The translations under genes were made by a program, and so were the position numbers. 64,000 nucleotides of DNA from assembly GCF_000284035.1 (NCBI RefSeq), contig NC_016887.1, forward strand, positions 6,130,646 to 6,194,645. Reading direction: 5' to 3'. This stretch comes from Nocardia cyriacigeorgica GUH-2. GTDB lineage: Bacteria > Actinomycetota > Actinomycetes > Mycobacteriales > Mycobacteriaceae. The notes under the pieces are model-generated. The model saw only the letters and a list, made by a program, of their open reading frames with translations, did no database searches and was not told the DNA's origin. Shown piece after piece: positions 25,329 to 33,885 of this stretch; the first letter of the stretch is position 1; every line of letters starts with the position of its first letter.

Positions 25329-26584
25329 GCACCGCCGAACCGGCGCGCGGGCTCTCGGCCCCGCGCGAGATGCTGGTCGACCCGCGGTTCATCCGGCTGG
25401 CCGACCATTTCTTCGGCATGTTCACCCAGCCCAGCCGGGGCGGCGGCGCGCTGGCGATCTATCTGGACGGCGAACCGGTGGTCGACATCTGGGCCGGCTG
25501 GGCGGCCAAGGACAAGCGCTGGAACGGCGAGAACGTCGCGCTGACCTTCTCCACCGGCAAGGGTGTCGCCTCGACGGTGCTGCACCGGGTGGCCGAACGC
25601 GGTCTCATCGATTACGACACGCCCGTCGCCGAGTACTGGCCGGAGTTCGCCGCGCACGGAAAAGAGGACATCACCGTGCGGGATGTGCTGTCCCACCGCG
25701 CCGGTCTGCACCGGGTGCGCGGGCTGGTGCCGGGCCGCGAGGGCATCCTCGACTACGACTCGGTGGTGCGGGCGCTGGCCGACAGCCCGCCGGACCCGCG
25801 GCGCATCCGCACCTCCGGCTACCACGCCATCACCTTCGGCTGGCTGGTCGCCGAACTGGTGCAGCGGGTGACCGGCGAGCCCTTCACCGACGTGCTGCGC
25901 CGCGAGATCGCGATCCCGCTGGGCACCGACGAATTCTGGTTCCGGGTACCCGAATCCGAGCGCTACCGGATCGCCAAGACATTTCCGCACCTGGCTCCGC
26001 CCGGTATCCGCTGGAACACCGCGTCGTCGGTGCTGTCGTGGGTGCGGCCGGTGCGCGGGCTGGCCGAGGCCGGAATGCCGGAGAGTTTCGACGAGCTGGT
26101 GCGCGATCCGCGGGTGCACGATGCCGTGATGCCCGGCTGGAACGGCGTGTTCTCGGCGCGTGCGCTGGCCAGGATGTACGGCGCACTCGCCAATCGCGGA
26201 GAGGTCGCCGGGCTCGGCGCCGATCGCGGGCGCATGATTCAGTTCTTGAATCCCGAGACCATCGAGAAGATCAATCAGGTGCAGCCGACCGAGAGCCGCG
26301 ACTATGTGCTCGGGTTCCCGCTGCGGTTCACCCTCGGCTATCACCGTCCGGTGCTGATGACCAAGCAGCAGCCGCGAAAAGCTTTCGGGCACTACGGCGT
26401 CGGCGGGTCCGGGGCATATGCCGATCCGCTGCTCGGCATGTCGGTCGCGTTCGTCACCAATCGGCTCGGCAACGCGGTCACCGCGCTCGGTGACGCCCGG
26501 CTGGCCCGGTTGGCGGCGCTGGCGCGCAATACCGTCCGCAAGGAACGTCCCGTCGACGATCTCGACACCGTCCACGAGCACTGA
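25325..26584 (+). CDS. EstB/class C beta-lactamase-like serine hydrolase
   Basis: Cytoplasmic 419-residue hydrolase of the penicillin-binding-protein/esterase EstB type. The nucleophile motif is STGK at 76-79, preceded by the usual LTF. The second motif tyrosine is Tyr166 (TSGYHAITFGW), and the KTG-box equivalent is GHYGVGGSGA near residue 363. No signal peptide is visible, which argues for a carboxylesterase (LipE/LipL-like) rather than a secreted beta-lactamase. It starts inside the stop of the secreted protein gene and precedes a P450 by 32 bases. Confidence 0.85.
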   Translation: MSTAEPARGLSAPREMLVDPRFIRLADHFFGMFTQPSRGGGALAIYLDGEPVVDIWAGWAAKDKRWNGENVALTFSTGKGVASTVLHRVAERGLIDYDTPVAEYWPEFAAHGKEDITVRDVLSHRAGLHRVRGLVPGREGILDYDSVVRALADSPPDPRRIRTSGYHAITFGWLVAELVQRVTGEPFTDVLRREIAIPLGTDEFWFRVPESERYRIAKTFPHLAPPGIRWNTASSVLSWVRPVRGLAEAGMPESFDELVRDPRVHDAVMPGWNGVFSARALARMYGALANRGEVAGLGADRGRMIQFLNPETIEKINQVQPTESRDYVLGFPLRFTLGYHRPVLMTKQQPRKAFGHYGVGGSGAYADPLLGMSVAFVTNRLGNAVTALGDARLARLAALARNTVRKERPVDDLDTVHEH

Positions 26585-26616
26585 ACCGCCGCCGTCCACC
26601 GCCCGTATCCAGCGGT

Positions 26617-27957
26617 ATGGAACCGAGCACCCGCGCCGGGCAGGTGGTGCTGCGCCGGCCGCGCGCGGCGCTCGTGCATGCCGCCGCCGCGGGGATCGAC
26701 TTCCAGTGGTATTTCCGCAGGCGACGCGAGCGTGACGGCGATCCGTTCCTGCTGCGGTTCCCCGGACTCGGCGAAGCGGTGTTCACCGGAACCCCCGAGG
26801 GCGCGCGCGAGGTGTTCCGCGCGCCGGTCGACGCACTGGTTCCGCCGCGGCCGAACCCGATCGAACCGCTGGTCGGCACGGCCTCGCTGATCCTGACCGG
26901 CGGCGAACGCCACCGCCGCGATCGCGCGCTGCTGGCACCGGCGCTGCATGGGACGCGGGTGCGTGGTTACGGTGAACTCATCGCGGAATCGGTGCGCTGC
27001 GAGGTGGATCAATGGCGGCCCGGCAGCGTCATCGATGCGCGTTCAGCGGCTACCGCCATCACGCTGCGGGTGATCCTGGACGCGGTGTTCGGAATCGGTG
27101 CCGAACGCCGGCCCGCCTATCTCGCCGCGATCGGCGCGTTCCTCGGCAGCTTCTCCGGACCGTTGATGCTGGCACCCGTCTTGCGCCGCGGGCTGTTCGG
27201 GCTGGCGCCGTGGGACCGGTTCGTCGCCGCGCGCGAGCGGCTGGATCAGCTGCTGCTCGCCGATATCGCCGAGCGGCGCGACAGCCCACCTGGTGAGGAC
27301 ATCGCTTCGACCCTGCTCGGCACCCGCTACGAGGACGGCAGCACGATCTCCGATCACGACCTGTGCGATCAGCTGCGCACGCTGCTCGTCGCCGGTCACG
27401 AGACCACCGCCAACACGCTGGCCTGGGCGCTGCTGCGGGTGCATCGCGAACCCGCCGTACTGCACCGGTTGCGCGACGAACTGCGGGCCGCGGGTCCGGA
27501 GCCGGCGCCGCAGGAGCTGCTCGGGCTGCCCTACCTCGATGCGGTCTGCCAGGAAACGCTGCGGCTGCATCCGGCCGTGCCGATCGTGCTGCGCAGACTC
27601 ACCGCGCCCTACACGCTGCGCGGGGTGGCGCTGGGACCCGACGCCATCATGGGCGTCGCGGTTCCACTGCTGCATTCCGATCCGGCGGTGTGGTCCGAGC
27701 CGGACCGTTTCCGCCCCGAACGCTTTCTCGACCGTCGCTACACCCCGTTCGAGTTCGCACCCTTCGGCGGCGGGTTTCGCCGCTGTGTGGGTGCCGCGCT
27801 GGCCGATACCGAACTGCGCATCGCCCTCGCGACCATCGTCGGCCGCACTCGATTGCGGCTCGCACCGCCGCTCGATCGCGACCGGCTGCCCCGCGCCCTG
27901 CCGCGCGGGATCGCTACCGCACCGAGCAGACGGATCCGATTCACCGTGCTCGAGTGA
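26617..27957 (+). CDS. Cytochrome P450
   Basis: Haem monooxygenase of 446 residues. The I-helix oxygen-binding motif is AGHETT (259-264), the K-helix ExxR is ETLR (313-316), PERF is at 367-370 and the haem-binding loop is FGGGFRRCVG (383-392) with Cys390 as the iron ligand. The length and the absence of a membrane anchor fit a soluble bacterial class I enzyme, so it needs a ferredoxin and reductase that are not nearby. The substrate is unknown. It probably shares a transcript with the upstream hydrolase. Confidence 0.93.
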   Translation: MEPSTRAGQVVLRRPRAALVHAAAAGIDFQWYFRRRRERDGDPFLLRFPGLGEAVFTGTPEGAREVFRAPVDALVPPRPNPIEPLVGTASLILTGGERHRRDRALLAPALHGTRVRGYGELIAESVRCEVDQWRPGSVIDARSAATAITLRVILDAVFGIGAERRPAYLAAIGAFLGSFSGPLMLAPVLRRGLFGLAPWDRFVAARERLDQLLLADIAERRDSPPGEDIASTLLGTRYEDGSTISDHDLCDQLRTLLVAGHETTANTLAWALLRVHREPAVLHRLRDELRAAGPEPAPQELLGLPYLDAVCQETLRLHPAVPIVLRRLTAPYTLRGVALGPDAIMGVAVPLLHSDPAVWSEPDRFRPERFLDRRYTPFEFAPFGGGFRRCVGAALADTELRIALATIVGRTRLRLAPPLDRDRLPRALPRGIATAPSRRIRFTVLE

Positions 27958-28410
27958 TTTAGCTCACCAACATGTTTGGGGCCCGCCCGTACCGACTGTC
28001 CGGGCCGATCACCGCACCGCCTGCGACTCACCGGTGTGAGCGGCGCGTTTCGCCCGACCTGCATGCGTCAGGGCGGGGAATGCGCGAACGAACACCGGTG
28101 GCGGTTGCCTATCACCGCAGAACCCGGCTGGAAACGCCGGCTCATCAACGGTAGGAATGGTCGGCGGAGCGGTAGGTGTAGCCGCCAGGGTCGCCGCCTT
28201 CACGGCAGCGGATCCGCGGGTACCCGGTCGGGGCCGCTCCGGGCTCCACGACCCGTCGGTGCGCCGAGATCGATGCGCACGCCGCGGGGACCGCGCATGT
28301 TCGATGCCGTGGGGTGCTCCGCAGGTCCGGTGAGCAGTCACCGGGCCGCTCCGCAGGTCGCGCGCACGCGCCGTGCAATCCACGGCGATCGGGTGCGGCC
28401 GAGAGATGGA
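27958..28410. other. Gene-free 450-base leader region before the L,D-transpeptidase gene
   Basis: No gene with a ribosome binding site was found on either strand. It is unusually long for this window and contains several GC-rich short dyads (GGCTGGAAACGCC region near 28127-28141, GGTGAGCAGTCACC near 28327-28343), so a structured 5' leader is possible. I looked for the conserved cores of the ydaO/c-di-AMP riboswitch, often found before actinobacterial cell-wall hydrolase genes, and did not find them. Confidence 0.4.
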
Positions 28411-29313
28411 ATGGACGAAGAACATATGTATGCCGCCAAGACCACCGAGTCGATGAGCATGCGCCGTCGTGGCGCGCACCGGCTCCGCCAGGGCGTCCTG
28501 TTGACCGCGGCGGTCGCCGCCGCGGGCGCGTTGCTCGTCGCTCCTGCCCAGGCCGCGCCCCACCTACCGTCGGGATCGGCGGAAATGGCCACCGAGCCGG
28601 TGCCGCCGCAGGCCAACTTCGCACCGCCGAGCCTCAACCCCGGCGAGGGCGAGGTGGTCGGCGTCGCACAGCCGATCATCATCAACTTCAAGGAGCCGGT
28701 GGGCGATCGCGCCGCCGCCGAGCGCGCCATCAAGATCACCTCGTCGAACCCGGCCGAGGGCCACTTCTACTGGTTCAGCGACAAGCAGGTGCGCTGGCGG
28801 CCCAACGAGTTCTGGCCGGCCGAGACCGACGTCGTGGTGGAGGCGGGCGGCAGCCGCAGCGCCTTCCGGATCGGTGAGGCACTGATCGCCACCGCCGACG
28901 ACAACACCAAGACCATCACCGTCACCCGCAACGGTGAGGTGGTCAAGACCATGCCGACCTCGATGGGCAAGCCCGACCACGAGACCCCCAACGGCACCTA
29001 CATCGTCGGCGAGAAGCGTCGCGAGATGGTGATGGACTCCTCCACCTACGGTGTGCCGATCGACGATCCCGAGGGCTACAAGCTCGACGTGGAATACGCC
29101 ACCCGCATCTCCAACAGCGGCATCTTCGTGCACGCCGCGCCCTGGTCGGTGGGCCAGCAGGGCGTGTCCAACGTCAGCCACGGCTGCCTCAATGTGAGCA
29201 CCGAGGACGCCAAGTGGTTCTTCGAGAACGTGAAGAAGGGCGACGCGGTGATCGTGCAGAACACCGCGGGCGGCACCCTCAACCAGCGTGACGGACTCGG
29301 CGACTGGAACTGA
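28411..29313 (+). CDS. L,D-transpeptidase (YkuD domain)
   Basis: Exported enzyme that makes 3-3 peptidoglycan cross-links, 300 residues. Signal peptide QGVLLTAAVAAAGALLVAPAQAAP, then a bacterial Ig-like domain (about 75-160) and the YkuD catalytic domain with IFVHAAPWSVGQQGVSNVSHGCLNVST, giving the catalytic Cys259 in SHGC. It has the same two-part layout as mycobacterial Ldt enzymes but no lipobox. The start is uncertain: ATG 28411, 28426 or 28453 are in frame and none has a strong ribosome binding site. The 450-base leader upstream may be regulatory. Confidence 0.9.
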   Translation: MDEEHMYAAKTTESMSMRRRGAHRLRQGVLLTAAVAAAGALLVAPAQAAPHLPSGSAEMATEPVPPQANFAPPSLNPGEGEVVGVAQPIIINFKEPVGDRAAAERAIKITSSNPAEGHFYWFSDKQVRWRPNEFWPAETDVVVEAGGSRSAFRIGEALIATADDNTKTITVTRNGEVVKTMPTSMGKPDHETPNGTYIVGEKRREMVMDSSTYGVPIDDPEGYKLDVEYATRISNSGIFVHAAPWSVGQQGVSNVSHGCLNVSTEDAKWFFENVKKGDAVIVQNTAGGTLNQRDGLGDWN

Positions 29314-29331
29314 CCTTCCGCACAGACCACA

Positions 29332-29364
29332 ACGGCGGCGCGTCCCTTCCGGACGCGCCGCCGT
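29332..29364. terminator. Bidirectional terminator between the L,D-transpeptidase gene and zmp1
   Basis: Perfect 14-base arms 29332-29345 and 29351-29364 (ACGGCGGCG... and ...CGCCGCCGT) around a CTTCC loop, followed on the plus strand by CGTCTTT. It lies between the two convergent stops. Confidence 0.88.
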
Positions 29365-29374
29365 CGTCTTTCCG

Positions 29375-31378
29375 CTACCAGATCTTCACGCGCTCTTCCG
29401 GTTCCAGGTAGAGCGCATCGCCCGGCTGGATGTCGAAGGCCTCGTGGAAGGCGTCGATATTGCGCACCACCGCATTGCAGCGGAACTCCGGCGGCGAATG
29501 CGGATCGGTGGCCAGCCGGCGGATGGCCTCTTCCGGACGGGCCTTGGTGCGCCACACCTGCGCCCAGCCGTAGAAGATCCGCTGCAAGCCGGTCAGCCCG
29601 TCGATGACGGGCGGCTCGGCCCCGTTCAGCGAAATCCGATACGCCTGCAACGCGATCGAGAGCCCGCCCAGGTCGCCGATGTTCTCGCCGATGGTGAACT
29701 CACCGTTGACGGTGTGCTCGTCGGGCAGGTCCTTCGGCGACAGCACACCGTACTGATCGATCAAAGCTTTGGTGCGCTTGGCGAATTCGGTGCGGTCCTC
29801 GTCGGTCCACCAATCGACCATATTGCCGTCGCCGTCGTATTTGGCGCCCTGATCGTCGAAACCGTGGCCGATCTCGTGCCCGATCACCGCGCCGATGCCG
29901 CCGTAGTTGGCCGCGTCGTCGGCATTCATATCGAAGAACGGCGGTTGCAGAATCGCTGCGGGGAACACGATTTCGTTCATTCCGGGGTTGTAGTAGGCGT
30001 TGACGGTCTGCGGCGTCATATGCCATTCGTCCCGGTCCACCGGGCCGCCCAGCTTGTTCAGATCGCGGTCCACTTCGAAGGCATAGCCACGACGGTAATT
30101 GCCCACCAGGTCGTCGGCGGCGATCTCCAGCGACGAGTAGTCGCGCCAGCGGTCGGGGTAGCCGATCTTGGGGGTGAACTTCTCCAGCTTGGCCAGCGCG
30201 GCCTTCCTGGTGTCCGGGCCCATCCATTCCAGCTCGGCGATATTGCGGCGGTAGGCCTCCCGCAGATTCTCCACCAGCTCGACCATGCGTTCCTTGGCCG
30301 CGGGCGGGAAGTGCTGTTCCACATACAGTTTGCCGACGGCCTCGCCGAGCAGGTCCTGTACCAGCGACACCCCACGCTTCCAGCGTTCGCGGTTCTCCTG
30401 GGCACCGGTGAGGGTGCGGCCGTAGAAGTCGAAGTTCTCATCGACCAGGGCGTCGGTCAGATACGGGGCGCGCGCCCGCAGCACCCGCCACATCGCCCAC
30501 GCCCGCCAATCCGGCAGCGACTCCTGCTCCCATGCACGGGCGAAGACGCCGAGGTACTCCGGCTGACGCACCACGAGTTCGGCGAACAGTTCACCGGCAT
30601 CCTTGGCGACGTTCTCCGACAGCGCCGAACCCCAGGCCTGCCAATCGAATTCGGGATGCTGTTCGGCCAGCTCGGCGAAGGTCCGCAGGTTGTAGCTCAA
30701 TTCGGCCTCGCGGCGGCGCACCACGTCCCAGTGCCCGGCGGCCAGCTTGCGCTCGAGTTCGAACACGCGCTGACCCACCGGCTCGGCCGGCAGCAGCCCG
30801 GCCACGGACTCGTCGGCGGCGGCGAGGGCGAACATCCGATCGATATGGGCGATGTAGGCGGCGCGGATCGCGTCGAATTCGTCCTGGCGGTAGTAGGACT
30901 CGTCGGGCAGGCCGATTCCGGACTGGGTGAGGTTCACCAGGTAGCGCTGGGAATTCTTGTCGTCGGTGTCGACGTAGACCGCGAGCGCGCCGCCGACGCC
31001 GGTGCGTTGCAGCCGGCCGAGCAGGGCCGCGAAGGCGGGCCGGTCGGCCACCTCGGCGATGGCCGACAGCTCGGCGGCGATCGGTGCGAGCCCGGCGGCG
31101 GCCACCCGCTCGGTGTCCATGAAGCTCGCGTACAGGTCGGCGACCTTGCGGCCTTCGCTGCCCGGCGCGCCGCCGGCCTGCTGGATGATGGCCTTCACAT
31201 CGAGTTCGGCCTGGTCGTAGAGCGTGCGGAAGGCGCCGTCGACGGCCCGGTCGGCGGGAATCTCATACGACTGCAACCAGGCACCGTTGACGTGCGCGAA
31301 CAGGTCGTCCTGCACCCGGACGGCCGGGTCGAGGTGGGACAGGTCGATACCGGAGGGGCTGGTCAGTTCGGAGGTCAC
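29375..31378 (-). CDS. zmp1: M13-family zinc metallopeptidase, Zmp1 orthologue
   Basis: Neprilysin-type peptidase of 667 residues. Zinc site HEIGH (His501, His505) plus ENIGD (Glu565), 64 residues downstream as in neprilysin; the substrate-binding NAYYNP also matches. Long stretches are nearly those of M. tuberculosis Zmp1 (Rv0198c), for example IPADRAVDGAFRTLYDQAE and PAAILQPPFFD. It ends in the family C-terminal pattern ...KIW. Like Zmp1 it has no standard signal peptide or anchor. GTG 31378 aligns with the Zmp1 N-terminus; the frame extends to 31540. Zmp1 in mycobacteria affects phagosome maturation; the same role here is inference. Confidence 0.92.
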   Translation of the reverse strand: MTSELTSPSGIDLSHLDPAVRVQDDLFAHVNGAWLQSYEIPADRAVDGAFRTLYDQAELDVKAIIQQAGGAPGSEGRKVADLYASFMDTERVAAAGLAPIAAELSAIAEVADRPAFAALLGRLQRTGVGGALAVYVDTDDKNSQRYLVNLTQSGIGLPDESYYRQDEFDAIRAAYIAHIDRMFALAAADESVAGLLPAEPVGQRVFELERKLAAGHWDVVRRREAELSYNLRTFAELAEQHPEFDWQAWGSALSENVAKDAGELFAELVVRQPEYLGVFARAWEQESLPDWRAWAMWRVLRARAPYLTDALVDENFDFYGRTLTGAQENRERWKRGVSLVQDLLGEAVGKLYVEQHFPPAAKERMVELVENLREAYRRNIAELEWMGPDTRKAALAKLEKFTPKIGYPDRWRDYSSLEIAADDLVGNYRRGYAFEVDRDLNKLGGPVDRDEWHMTPQTVNAYYNPGMNEIVFPAAILQPPFFDMNADDAANYGGIGAVIGHEIGHGFDDQGAKYDGDGNMVDWWTDEDRTEFAKRTKALIDQYGVLSPKDLPDEHTVNGEFTIGENIGDLGGLSIALQAYRISLNGAEPPVIDGLTGLQRIFYGWAQVWRTKARPEEAIRRLATDPHSPPEFRCNAVVRNIDAFHEAFDIQPGDALYLEPEERVKIW

Positions 31379-31421
31379 GACCACCAGTATGCCGGTGGGC
31401 GTGACCTCTGTGGGGTGCCGT

Positions 31422-31811
31422 TCAGGCGGGCAGGATGATGCGGTCGAACTCGCCGGCGATGGCGCCGTCGAGGAAGGCCTGCCACTCCTCGGGGGTGTAG
31501 GTGAGGGTGGTGGCGCGGTGACCGAGGCTGGTGTGGCCATCCTCGGCGGTGTGCACGGTCAGGACGCTGGTGGCGGCTGCGCGCCCGGTGACGGTGTCGA
31601 TGAATGCGGTCCATTCGCAGGCGGTGACGGTGATGATGGGCTCTTCGTCGGGGCGATTGGCCGGGTTGCGGCGATATTTGCTGTCACGGATGAGCACCGC
31701 ATCACCATCGAACCGAACCTCGACACATTGGTTGCCATTGTTGGATCTGCTCGATGTGAACCAGCCGCGGGCATGCGGCCGGTACTTCGCGGTGGTGGCC
31801 ATGGGCCGCAT
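31422..31811 (-). CDS. DUF397 protein with a partial second unit
   Basis: Small 129-residue protein. Unit 1 (about 14-75) is a full DUF397: GWFTSSRSNNGNQCVEVRF, IRDSKYRRNP, ACEWTAFIDTV. Unit 2 (about 84-127) repeats only the later part: DGHTSLGHRATTLTYTPEEWQAFLDGAIAGEFD. DUF397 proteins are small partners of XRE-DUF5753 regulators in actinobacteria (the BldB/WhiJ world). ATG 31811 begins 1 base after the stop of the XRE gene, so the pair is one operon; ATG 31802 is an alternative. The partial duplication is not usual for the family. Confidence 0.85.
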   Translation of the reverse strand: MRPMATTAKYRPHARGWFTSSRSNNGNQCVEVRFDGDAVLIRDSKYRRNPANRPDEEPIITVTACEWTAFIDTVTGRAAATSVLTVHTAEDGHTSLGHRATTLTYTPEEWQAFLDGAIAGEFDRIILPA

Positions 31812-31812
31812 T

Positions 31813-32664
31813 TTACCCGACCACATACCGTCTGAGCAGGGATAATGAGTCCTCTCTCGACAGCGATTGCTCCAGCGCGCGCACGAACGCGAAGCTCAGA
31901 TCGCGCACCTGCTCCGGGTCGTCGACGGCGCCGCCGAACACCGCGCTCTCGGCCCAGCCGAAGGTCGGCAGCCGCTCGCTCGCGAAATCGATCAAATGGA
32001 AGCTCGATCCGCCCAGCACCGCCCCGGCCGGTGCGGTGAACGGGATGACGCGCACCTCGACGTTGTCGAGTTCGGTCATCAGGTCCACCAGATGCCGCAG
32101 CTGCCCGGACAGCACATCCGGCCCGCCGGTCTGCTGTCGCAACGTGCCCTCGCCGACCACCGCGGTCAACTCCACCGGATCGGGGGCGCGCAACCGCTGC
32201 TGACGATGCATCCGGATCGCCACCAACTGTTCCACCTGCACCGGCCGGATCATCACATCGGCGCTGATCAGCGCCCTGGCATAGGCCTCGGTCTGTAACA
32301 GTCCCGGCACCACCGAACTGTCGTAGCTGCGGATGCTCTGCGCGCCGTACTCCATGCCGTAGAGGCGCTGGAGTTCCGGGCCGATCAGCGCCGAGGACTT
32401 CGCCCACCAGCCGCGCTGTTTACTCGCCCGCAACAGCTCGAGCAGTTCGGCGCGTTCCTCGGGTTCCACCTCGAGCTGGTCGAGCACGGGGCCGATGGTG
32501 TTGGTGGTCAGCACCCGCCTGCCCTTTTCCACATGCGACCAGTTGGCCGGGGTGAAGCCGACCAGCTTGGCGAACCCGGCCGAATCGAAGCCGCGCTGTT
32601 CGCGCAGCTCACGCAGCCGCAGCACCAATTCCCAGCGGGCAACTGTCGGCGACACGGGTGCCAT
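31813..32664 (-). CDS. XRE-family regulator with DUF5753 domain
   Basis: DNA-binding protein of 283 residues. The helix-turn-helix (about 14-66: VLRLRELREQRGFDSAGFAKLVGFTPANWSHVEKG) is followed by the DUF5753 domain (IRSYDSSVVPGLLQTEAYARALI, RMHRQQRL, VVGEGTLRQQTGG, VRVIPFTAPAGAVLGGSSFHLIDF). Such proteins pair with DUF397 partners, and some pairs have been proposed as toxin-antitoxin modules or developmental switches. I trimmed the start to ATG 32664; the open frame to 33492 overlaps a divergent gene. Target promoters probably include its own, in the 132-base gap to 32797. Confidence 0.9.
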   Translation of the reverse strand: MAPVSPTVARWELVLRLRELREQRGFDSAGFAKLVGFTPANWSHVEKGRRVLTTNTIGPVLDQLEVEPEERAELLELLRASKQRGWWAKSSALIGPELQRLYGMEYGAQSIRSYDSSVVPGLLQTEAYARALISADVMIRPVQVEQLVAIRMHRQQRLRAPDPVELTAVVGEGTLRQQTGGPDVLSGQLRHLVDLMTELDNVEVRVIPFTAPAGAVLGGSSFHLIDFASERLPTFGWAESAVFGGAVDDPEQVRDLSFAFVRALEQSLSREDSLSLLRRYVVG

Positions 32665-32796
32665 GGCTGCCGATGCTACGCCCGCTCGAGTCCCCGGCGT
32701 GTGACTATTGTCAGCGCTGGTAAGCCGGGCTACTGTCGAGTTCAGCGGTCGATCCCACCTGTACGAGATCCACCAGCGCCGAGGGCGAGGTTCGTC

Positions 32797-33321
32797 ATGA
32801 GTACGTCCCGCACCGATTCCGAGCCGGGCAGCTATCCCGCGTCCGGTCCACGCCAGAATCCTTACGCCGACTCCGATCCGACGGCCCGCTGCCGTCGATA
32901 CCGCACCGAACACGGCCTGTTCGCCGACGTCGACCAGACACTGGGCCGCATCATGCTCGAGATCGGGGCGGTCGGCGCGGTGGCGATGCCCGCCGGGCTC
33001 GGCAAGCGGGTGCAGGACCGGCTCGACAGCCGGGGCATGCGCAACGGGCCGATCATCGCGCACCCACGGTCGGCGCGCTGGACCTTCCTCACCGAACCGG
33101 TCGACGACTCCTACCTCGACACCGAACTGTTCGCCGATCTGTTCCGCGAATGCGCGTCGGTGGCCTTGCCCGGCAGCCGGATCGTGCTGCCGTCCCCGGC
33201 CGACGAGCACAGCGGCTACCGCGTCTGGATCAATCCGCCGCAGGGCGACTACCGACCGGAATTCGGCGATGTGGTGGCCGCGACCAGGGCAGTCGCGGTC
33301 AGGGAGCGGGAGTCGGGGTAA
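32797..33321 (+). CDS. Small protein resembling an N-terminal primase-polymerase domain
   Basis: The 174-residue protein is tentatively recognised. The run VGAVAMPAGLGKRVQDRL... GPIIAHP... WTFLTEP... SRIVLPSPADEHSGYRVWINPP follows the order seen in the short prim-pol-like proteins of actinobacteria (VxVPAxxGRR, GPVxxxP, FxVxPG, VxxPPS, WLxPP). Catalytic acidic triads of active prim-pol enzymes are not evident, so it may be a non-catalytic derivative. ATG 32797 has GAGG upstream. It is divergent from the XRE-DUF5753 gene, and such proteins often sit beside XRE/DUF397 pairs. It overlaps the convergent DUF4190 gene by 23 bases. Confidence 0.5.
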   Translation: MSTSRTDSEPGSYPASGPRQNPYADSDPTARCRRYRTEHGLFADVDQTLGRIMLEIGAVGAVAMPAGLGKRVQDRLDSRGMRNGPIIAHPRSARWTFLTEPVDDSYLDTELFADLFRECASVALPGSRIVLPSPADEHSGYRVWINPPQGDYRPEFGDVVAATRAVAVRERESG

Positions 33322-33766
33322 CGCCGATCTTGTCCTCGATGCGCTGATTCCATTCGCGTTCGCACTGGTCGATCGCGGCCTGATCGTTGCCCGCCTTGCT
33401 GACGCAGTCGTAGAAGTCGGTGAAGCCGGTCTCCTCGGCGAAGCCCCAGTAGAGGATGCCCGCGATGACGGCGCCGATGATCGCGAGCGCACCCAGGACG
33501 AGCCCGATCCAGGCCATCACCGCCCCACCCGCTCGGCCCCGCATCGCCTTGATCACCGCGATCACGCCGAAGATCACCGCGAACAGGCCGAACAGCACGC
33601 CGCCGACAACGGTCCAGAAACTCAACGCGGCAAGAATGCCGAGCACCAGCGCGGTAATGGCCATGCCTTTACGCTGCGGCGATTCCTGCCAATACTCGGG
33701 CTGACCGGGGTATTGGCCGGGCTGCGGGGGCGGATAGTTACCGGGAGGAGGCGGATACTGCGACAT
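33299..33766 (-). CDS. DUF4190 membrane protein with Pro/Tyr/Gln-rich N-terminus
   Basis: A 155-residue membrane protein. The cytoplasmic N-terminus MSQYPPPPGNYPPPQPGQYP is a low-complexity proline-rich tail common in actinobacterial envelope proteins. Two membrane helices follow (MAITALVLGILAALSFWTVVGGVLFGLFAVIFGVIAVI and AWIGLVLGALAIIGAVIAGILYWG), matching DUF4190, then an exported C-terminus with two cysteines (FYDCVSKAG, AIDQCEREW). Function unknown. Its 3' end overlaps the convergent gene ending at 33321. Confidence 0.85.
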   Translation of the reverse strand: MSQYPPPPGNYPPPQPGQYPGQPEYWQESPQRKGMAITALVLGILAALSFWTVVGGVLFGLFAVIFGVIAVIKAMRGRAGGAVMAWIGLVLGALAIIGAVIAGILYWGFAEETGFTDFYDCVSKAGNDQAAIDQCEREWNQRIEDKIGVTPTPAP

Positions 33767-33885
33767 GGTGGTCCTCTCGGTCGGGGGCCGTCGGCCGGGC
33801 TTGGATTGATCGCGCCCGCCGGCCTTCGATGTTAATGGCGTATGGGCGCGAATCGGCGTGGCGACGGACCTGTCCGGCGCGCCGG

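Noticed and set aside
27958..28410. c-di-AMP (ydaO) riboswitch
   Set aside because: Conserved core elements of the class could not be found on the sense strand.
28009..28563. Minus-strand frame in the gene-free region before the L,D-transpeptidase
   Set aside because: No ribosome binding site, low-complexity composition, and it runs over the transpeptidase signal-peptide codons.
29288..31438. 716-codon open frame on the plus strand
   Set aside because: It lies antisense to zmp1, whose M13 motifs are unambiguous; long antisense frames are expected at this GC content. Other such shadows (9825-11279, 13944-15227, 44934-46856, 48856-50256) were dropped for the same reason.
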